Source: Austropuccinia psidii
Lineage: Eukaryota > Basidiomycota > Pucciniomycetes > Pucciniales > Sphaerophragmiaceae
Assembly (NCBI GenBank): GCA_023105745.1
Contig: JALGQZ010000013.1
Coordinates: 5,878,105 to 5,942,104, forward strand
Direction of reading: 5' to 3'
DNA length: 64,000 nt
In this document: positions 57,743 through 64,000 of the stretch, in pieces
How positions within the stretch are numbered: the first letter of the stretch is position 1
How the letters are laid out: every line of letters starts with the position of its first letter
Translations under genes and position numbers: made by a program
The notes under the pieces: model-generated
Seen by the model: the letters and a program-made list of their open reading frames with translations, nothing else
Told to the model about the DNA's origin: nothing
Databases searched by the model: none

Positions 57743-59157
57743 TTTCAGGTTGAATATATGATATAAATTTACAATGATAATAAAAATTTATAAATCTTAG
57801 TGTGACATAAAAATAATAATTATAAATTAATGATTAGATGGTTAAAAGGGCTATACTAAAAACTTTATTGATGGTGAGTACTACCAATAGCTCAGGGTGC
57901 AGTTTTTACCTGTTGGCTTACAAGAATAAACCCTAAAATAATTGAATATTAGAATCATTAATCCTATATTATAAGGCAACAACTTCTTTAGGAAGCTATA
58001 CCACATAATAATACTAGAACAAGATGATGGATTTGCCCTTTTCTGAGTGAAAGGTTCCTTTTATCTTTTTATGGAGTAGTGGGAGGTTTCTGACCTCTTT
58101 ACACAACCAAAGAGTTGAAATTCTTACTACTATGGGCTGGTTTGTGGTTTTGCACTCATTACAGACTGGTGCTGGGTGGAAATGTGTCTTTAGAACCAAA
58201 AGTTGTCATTTTTACCACATGAAAGGTGAAAATATCAACAAATGGAGTTTATAGGTGTGTTCTGGTGCATATGAAACATCAGAAACTGTAAAGAACATTT
58301 CTGTATGACTCCGTTTTTTCATTTTATGAGAAATTGAAGACTAAACAGAATTTATTTCAACTCATTAACTGTTAACTCAATTATATGGACAGCTATCCCA
58401 CAGTAAGATCACATACTGGCTGGTGTGAGATTATAGTCTTAAAACCTGAATATAGTTTTCAGTTTTTTAGATAGAGAGCTCTAAAATGGCTCATTTTTTA
58501 GCCCTTGATGGGTTCTACACAATGGCTAGTCATTTGATATAGCTAGAATTCAATATGATAAATCTATACTAATTTCAAATTCCATTCTAAATTTGTGGAT
58601 TTGCTATGAATCCTGTATTGAGCTTCTTTTCTCCATAACTTTTGTTCCAGATGAGTTATGAGGAAACGGATGGTACCATATAAATGCCCCTGCTGTACTC
58701 TTTCCAAAGAGACCCTAATTTAGTTATCTTACACTAAAACTTTAGAGGTTATATGAGAGGTGAATATTGGTTTCAGCCTTATTTGGCTTGTTTTGGACAT
58801 AACTTCCGTAGCTTTGATGCTAGCTCAATTTGGCTAGTACCATTAGATAGCTTTGATTAAGAGCTTCCATTTGAAAACCCATTTCATGGGTTTCTGCCTT
58901 CTTCTGTGTATTCTGAATGTTAAGTGAAAATTTAGGTTTATGAGAAGTTTTTGTTTTGAGATGGAATAACTCTGTAATTCCTTATTCTATGTTTATGGCA
59001 GTTGTCTCTTTGGAAAGAGGTTAATTTCCTATTTATTTTAATTAACTTCATAAGTACCTTTGGCTCAGCTTTCCTTTAGTGGGAATTTTTACTTTACCAT
59101 TGGTTTATGGTATTTTGGTGTCATTCTTCTGCTCTGGGTTTGGGTCACAAGATGACA
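57743..59157 (-). mobile_element. A-family solo LTR (about 1415 bp), reverse
   Basis: On - it starts TGTCATCTTGTGACCC at 59157 and continues with the A-LTR block ACCATAAACCAATGGTAAAG. Target duplication TAAAA on both sides (57738-57742 and 59158-59162). It is more diverged from elements A and D than they are from each other. The open frame 58014-58199 is unsupported. Confidence 0.8.
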
Positions 59158-59494
59158 TAAAACATATATTAATATTAAAAATTTATCTATTCACATCATT
59201 CTTTCATCTGATATATTTTACTTTTTAAATCTCAAAAAAATATTAAATTTCAATAAAAAAACATTATTAGCCCTTTTTTAGAAAAAAAATATTGTAAAAT
59301 TAATAATATATCTTAATTTTAATATATATTTATATATTTATTTTTTAGAAAAACAAAGAATTAGAACTATCTTAGTAAATTTAAGAATAAAACTAACTTT
59401 TTTTCAAAAAATAAGTGTTATTCTTCTTTTTTTTTAGATAAAAAAAGTAGAAAATCTCTTTCAAAATCCTATATAAATCATATCTTCCCTTAAA

Positions 59495-59530
<36 letters not shown>

Positions 59531-61278
59531 TAATAATATCAATGTAAGTATTTCAAAAATCACGAATATAAAGTTAAAAAAATTAATTGAATAAGGTTCC
59601 AATTTTTTTTAACTTTATAGCCTATTTGGACACATAAAGAAAATTAAAATATGAAGTTTTTAATGAAAGTTTTAAATTGAAAGAATGATTCAAATTTGAA
59701 CTCAGCTTATAGAGGTATTAAACTGTTGATTTTTGATTATACTTCTTTTTTGATTTTAAATTATGAAAAAATATGGCTATTTAAAGATCTTATATACATA
59801 TTTTTATATCAATCCTTTTATAAATGGCATAAGGTAAAATCACATTATATGAGAATATTCTTTTTAATAAGAAAGGAAAATTTAATAAAATTCACTTATA
59901 ATACCAGATTTGAACCAAAAAATCCCCTTTTCCCAAGATCATATTCATAAATTAATGATGTAAAAGATATTAAATACTTTGTATCACAACTAATTTATTA
60001 TTTCGAATTATTCTAATTTAATATTTAATAAAGATTAAAATTTTGAAACAATAAAATCTAAAAAAGGAAATAAAATCATTTCATTATCAAATAGTAAATT
60101 TCAATATTTAATCTAATATGTAAAAAATATCCAATAAATTTTTCATTAAAATTAATATTCTATTAAAAAAATGAAAATTTTGAGAATTTTTAAACTAATT
60201 TATTCGAAAAATTTTATGATTCATTTTTTTATCATTTTATTTGATAAAATGAGATTGAACTTTTTTATTATCCTTTTTTAATAACTTTATCGCTTGAAAT
60301 TTCACTCAAAAAAAGATAAAAAAATAAGAAAAAGAAAACTAGAAACAATTATTAAAAATTTAAAGAATATCAACAGTATAAATAGTATAAATACCATGGA
60401 TCATACTAAATATTATTAAATTTGATATAGCTTATGAATAAATATTCAAATTAAGAAATAAACAAAATCTTAATATAAATTCCTTGATTTTGAAAAATTA
60501 ATAATATGATAATGCAAAATTAAAAATTTTTAAAGATTATTATTTTTCTATGATTTTTTAAGCTTGAATAATTCATTTTTTGATAATAAATAAATATAAT
60601 GATATTAATGTTTCTTGATTGATTTACCTTTGAACGAAGTGTTTTTTTTTTCAAAGAAAAACAAGAAAACCTTTTCTTGAAATATCTTTCAATAAATTTT
60701 TAATATAATCTTATTGAGTTAATTAATGAACTCAATTAATTATTTCAGCTTCCTTTTACTTTAATAAGAGAATTTATTAAATCTTTGGATTTGGAATTGA
60801 AATTATTGAAAATATGTCTTTAATGGTAAATAAAATTAATATTGTTGTTATTTTGAATTTCGAGGAATACATATAAATAAATGAGCTCTCTTTGATACTT
60901 TTTTAGCTATATAATATTTGAAAAGAGTTTTATAAGATTATTCATTTGAGCAAGGGCCATAGAAATTGAAAAATAATATTCAATAGTTGAGCCTATTTAT
61001 GATAATATTATTAAATAAGCTTTTAAAGCAGTAAAACAATTTTCTATACAATTCCAAATTAATTTAGCTTTTTGATAAAAGAATTTCAGGTAATTTGTAA
61101 AAACATTCAATTTCTTATGTTTTTTTACCAAAATCTTGCATGTTTTAGCCACAATTTGTCAAAAAAACATAATATTATTGTAAATACATGTAACCAATTA
61201 CCAAATACCCTTTTTATTAAATAATGTCAGCTGAGTGTTTCTATAATTGATATTATGGTATCAGTCTAATAGAAATTT
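59158..61278. other. Extremely AT-rich region
   Basis: No gene recognised; 59696-59950 is an unsupported open frame. (AAT)n microsatellite at about 59502-59528. A possible 124-bp MITE lies at 61088-61211 with ends similar to the element at 48953-50107. Confidence 0.5.
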
Positions 61279-62776
61279 TGTCAGGGTGAGTCTATGTAGT
61301 AGCTTAAAAATAGTAAATACAAGCTAGCACTATGACTGTGACACACAAAAAATAAATAATAAATGAAATCTTCAGGTCCTACTGCTATGTTGTAACAGTG
61401 GTGATGAGTCTATTGAGGACCTGGGTTGCAATGCTCTAATATCTTTGACTGTAAAGAAACACTACAATAATTAATTATTTTAATTATATCAATATAATCC
61501 TAAGAGTACTACTGGTATAAGACAGTTTTACTACGTAAGGATGTTAATTCATGATAAGATGAGTCTTTTCCAGTGAGGAAAGACCTGCTTTTATCTCCTC
61601 TGAGGACTGTGAAAGACTGGTAGGCTCTTCACACGTCTCCAGAGTGAAAATTTTCACTCTGGAGGCTGGGTTGTGGTTCTGTACCATCAATTATGACGTC
61701 AGCACAGTCAGAATTGTGGTTTTTGGACCACAAATGATCATTCTGGATCAATACAGGGTGAAAAAACTCTTCACAGGCCACGTCAGCACCATTGTGACGT
61801 GTCCAGAGTGTCTGGATGACTAATATTAGTCATTCTGGGTGGGTTTAAGCTTTAAACAACCATTATTTTAAGTATCAAGCCAGTACTGGTTGGTACAGGT
61901 TTGGTACAGACCAGTATTGGTCAAAATACTTCCAACCAAGATATCTTAGTCAGTTTTTGAGATATCAAGAATCCAAGAGCACAGAATTGAAGGGCTTAAT
62001 GAGCTCTTCAATTTGGTATGCTTCATGTTTACCCTTCTTTTAAATAGCAAAAGTTATAAGGGTTTTAAGTTTTTGGATGTAATTTTGTACATCAGTATGA
62101 GGCTTCAAAAACTTCCATGCCAGATATCTTCTCCAATTTGGAAGATATCTGTATTCTGATGATACAGTTTTGTAGGGCTTGATTAGCTCTACAGTTTGGT
62201 ATATTACACTGTACAGTTGTATGAGTGTATGCCAAAGATACAGGGGTTTCTTTATATGGTTAGTTTCAGAAATCCTGTATTTTGAGATGTAAACCTTTAA
62301 ACCAAGATCCCTCTGTCAATTTTGAAGATAGAGGGGTCTAAGGTATCTCAAATTAAAGCTCTCACTCAGACCTTCAATTTGGCTGTACTTTTGTACAGTT
62401 TTGTACAAGCCCTCCTACACCTTTGAGGGGTTGTTGGTGGAAAAAAGGTGGTATAATGGTATCTCCTGATTTAGGAGTGCTACAGATGAATAGATGATAC
62501 CATTGGATAGCTCTACCTTAGAGCTTCAAGAAAAAAACCATTCTGGTTGGGGCTTCATGAAATATGTATAAGTTAGATTAGAGGCTAGAATAAGAGTTTT
62601 TGCTTATTTGGTCTTATCTTTGATAGGGCATATTTTTGTCCTTTCTTATTATATTTGAGGAGGTTTCCTCTTTATAATTTACTTGTATTGGCTATATTTG
62701 TCCAATACTCCTCATACCATTACTTATGGTATGTTGGATGTCATGCTGGTGCTCTGTTTTGAGTCACAGGCTGACA
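61279..62776 (-). repeat. Element D 3' LTR (1498 bp)
   Basis: On - it begins TGTCAGCCTGTGACTC at 62776, right after a polypurine tract, and ends CCTGACA at 61279. It is homologous to 4960-6394. A perfect 28-bp palindrome lies at 61637-61664. The flank AATTT (61274-61278) should be repeated beyond the window if this is a complete insertion. Confidence 0.88.
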
Positions 62777-62793
62777 TACCCTCCCTCCAAAAA
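62777..62793 (-). promoter_or_regulatory. Element D polypurine tract
   Basis: TTTTGGAGGGAGGGTA on -, directly before the LTR; the same tract precedes the element A LTR. Confidence 0.8.
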
Positions 62794-62800
62794 AGGCTCA

Positions 62801-64000
62801 TCATTGATGAGACTCTTTTGTCCTTATGGAGGCTCTTGATCCTTTCAAAAAAGAATCTTTATCTGAAACATCATCCATATTTACCCATTGGTCTTTTTCT
62901 GGTGGTTTATTCCTTCTTTCTGTTAAATAATCCCTATTGGAATATCTTTTTATTTGATTGGGGTTGTCAGTTTCAAAGTAGAACTTTCTTTGTTTGTCTT
63001 GCCCAATTATCAAGTAACTCTCTAGGGAATTATGTATGCTTATTCCATAGATTTTATGGTACTCTGTACGCATTAAAAATCCATCAAACGTAGCATTTTC
63101 AAGTACCACAAATTCAATGTGTAGTCTGAGGTTTCCCATTTTGTGTGGTATTATAATTATTTTTTGGATTATTCCAAGTGACTTCACTTTGCCTGCAGCA
63201 CTTTTAAAGCTTCTTGCTTTTGTTAAAAGCATCTCTGCATTCCACATTGGAAAGTGTCTGTCCAAGTATTCTTTGGCTACCACTGAGCAATTTGCTCCTG
63301 TGTCAAAAATCAAAGGATGCTTTTTATTTTCAATGTATACATCAAGCTTTGATTTTGCTCCATGAATAAAGGCCATACCAGTTTTGGGTACTTCCAAATA
63401 CTCTTTAGCATCAATGGTTCTGCCACTTCTGTCTTCACCATTTTTGGGTTGAATGAGTTCTGGTTTCAAAGAGTTTCCTAGGACTGATTCTGTTTTCTCA
63501 TCCTCATACTCTAATAAATATTGTTCAATAGGCTCTGATCCACTGTCTGAATCCTGTCTTAGCCCATTTCCCATGCTGTCAGAGTCAGATTTGTACTCCA
63601 TGTGTTCTTCTACTGACTCTTCCTCTATTGCAAATATTTTCTTTTTTCCCTTGGGACAATTATTTGCATAGTGGTCAGGTGATCCACAGTTATGGCATGT
63701 GTTCCTTCTCCTTGGTGCTTCTTCACCATTAGTAGGTTTGAGGTCTTTTTCCATGAGTATCTTTGGTTTTTCTCTGCTATCATGTGACCTATAGGGTGAA
63801 CTACTGCCAATTGATGTCTTTTTTCTGACATCTTGTATGACATTTGCTATGTCATCAATGCTGCTTATTTTGCTGCATCTGCACTTTACTGCATGTTCTA
63901 AGTCTCCTGGAAGTTTTGTCAGAATCTTATGATTTCTCATCTCTATTGTCATGTTTGGATCAATAGATTTGAGTCTTTTTGTTTGTTTAGGACACCATTC
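62801..64000 (-). CDS. Element D gag-protease fused to the pol C-terminus by internal deletion (partial)
   Basis: One frame is open from the window edge to TGA 62801-62803, so the start lies outside. Order: end of the gag core (KRLKSIDPNMTIEMR), CCHC knuckle CHNCGSPDHYANNC, acidic linker, protease with intact DTGANCSVV, then linker to QRKFYFETDNPNQIKR. Next comes a short junction (YLTERRNKPPEKDQWV) and the final residues of pol (VNMDD..., ending RTKESHQ, matching the element A tail RTEKYHQ). RT, RNase H and integrase, about 3.2 kb in element A, are missing, yet the frame stays open. It would depend on other copies for reverse transcription and integration. Confidence 0.85.
   Translation of the reverse strand, partial: EWCPKQTKRLKSIDPNMTIEMRNHKILTKLPGDLEHAVKCRCSKISSIDDIANVIQDVRKKTSIGSSSPYRSHDSREKPKILMEKDLKPTNGEEAPRRRNTCHNCGSPDHYANNCPKGKKKIFAIEEESVEEHMEYKSDSDSMGNGLRQDSDSGSEPIEQYLLEYEDEKTESVLGNSLKPELIQPKNGEDRSGRTIDAKEYLEVPKTGMAFIHGAKSKLDVYIENKKHPLIFDTGANCSVVAKEYLDRHFPMWNAEMLLTKARSFKSAAGKVKSLGIIQKIIIIPHKMGNLRLHIEFVVLENATFDGFLMRTEYHKIYGISIHNSLESYLIIGQDKQRKFYFETDNPNQIKRYSNRDYLTERRNKPPEKDQWVNMDDVSDKDSFLKGSRASIRTKESHQ

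Overview
This window is repeat-dominated, AT-rich eukaryotic DNA, almost certainly from a rust fungus (Pucciniales). Evidence seen: short spliceosomal introns (51 to 113 nt), Ty3/gypsy chromovirus polyproteins, a Zn2Cys6-type cysteine motif of the fungal kind, and hAT and Tc1/mariner relics. Several predicted proteins resemble, from memory only, the retroelement proteins that fill predicted proteomes of Austropuccinia psidii (myrtle rust). That species call is an inference from memory, not a search. No rRNA, tRNA, CRISPR or bacterial-type operon was seen.

Layout. 1-6394: 3' part of a dead Ty3/gypsy element (A) on + with its 3' LTR. 6685-30837: a nested stack. An old ~2.0 kb solo LTR (halves at 6685-7260 and 29417-30837) was split by a ~475 bp TRIM-like element (7261-18715). 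The TRIM was split by gypsy element B on - (7513-18498, target duplication GTAGG), which itself holds a 1.04 kb LTR-like insert (15023-16064). Gypsy element C on + (18724-29416, duplication GGTTT) sits beside the TRIM in the old LTR. 30838-35711: AT-rich DNA with one unrecognised minus-strand gene relic. 35712-37514: solo LTR of family E. 37515-43560: relics of DNA transposons (hAT, then Tc1/mariner) and perhaps copia. 43560-48200: a less AT-rich island with the only clear host gene, a five-exon membrane PC-esterase/SGNH protein on -. 48953-50107: a terminal-inverted-repeat element built around 21-bp quasi-palindromic repeats. 50742-59157: three more solo LTRs (C, E and A families) in AT-rich DNA. 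61279-64000: 3' end of an A-family element (D) on - whose reading frame joins gag-protease directly to the last residues of pol.

How the parts work. A, C and D belong to one group that encodes gag, protease, reverse transcriptase, RNase H, integrase and a chromodomain-like tail in one frame. B is a different chromovirus. Its most interesting part lies between pol and the 3' LTR, on the opposite strand: a spliced gene with a perfect Zn2Cys6 cysteine pattern. Element C has a second unusual feature: a 148-codon open frame overprinted on the start of gag, plus a leader ORF whose stop overlaps the gag start codon inside a possible intron. These two accessory coding arrangements are the best candidates for undescribed biology here. 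Nearly all element copies carry stops or lost catalytic residues, so the window mostly records past activity; element C is the least damaged.
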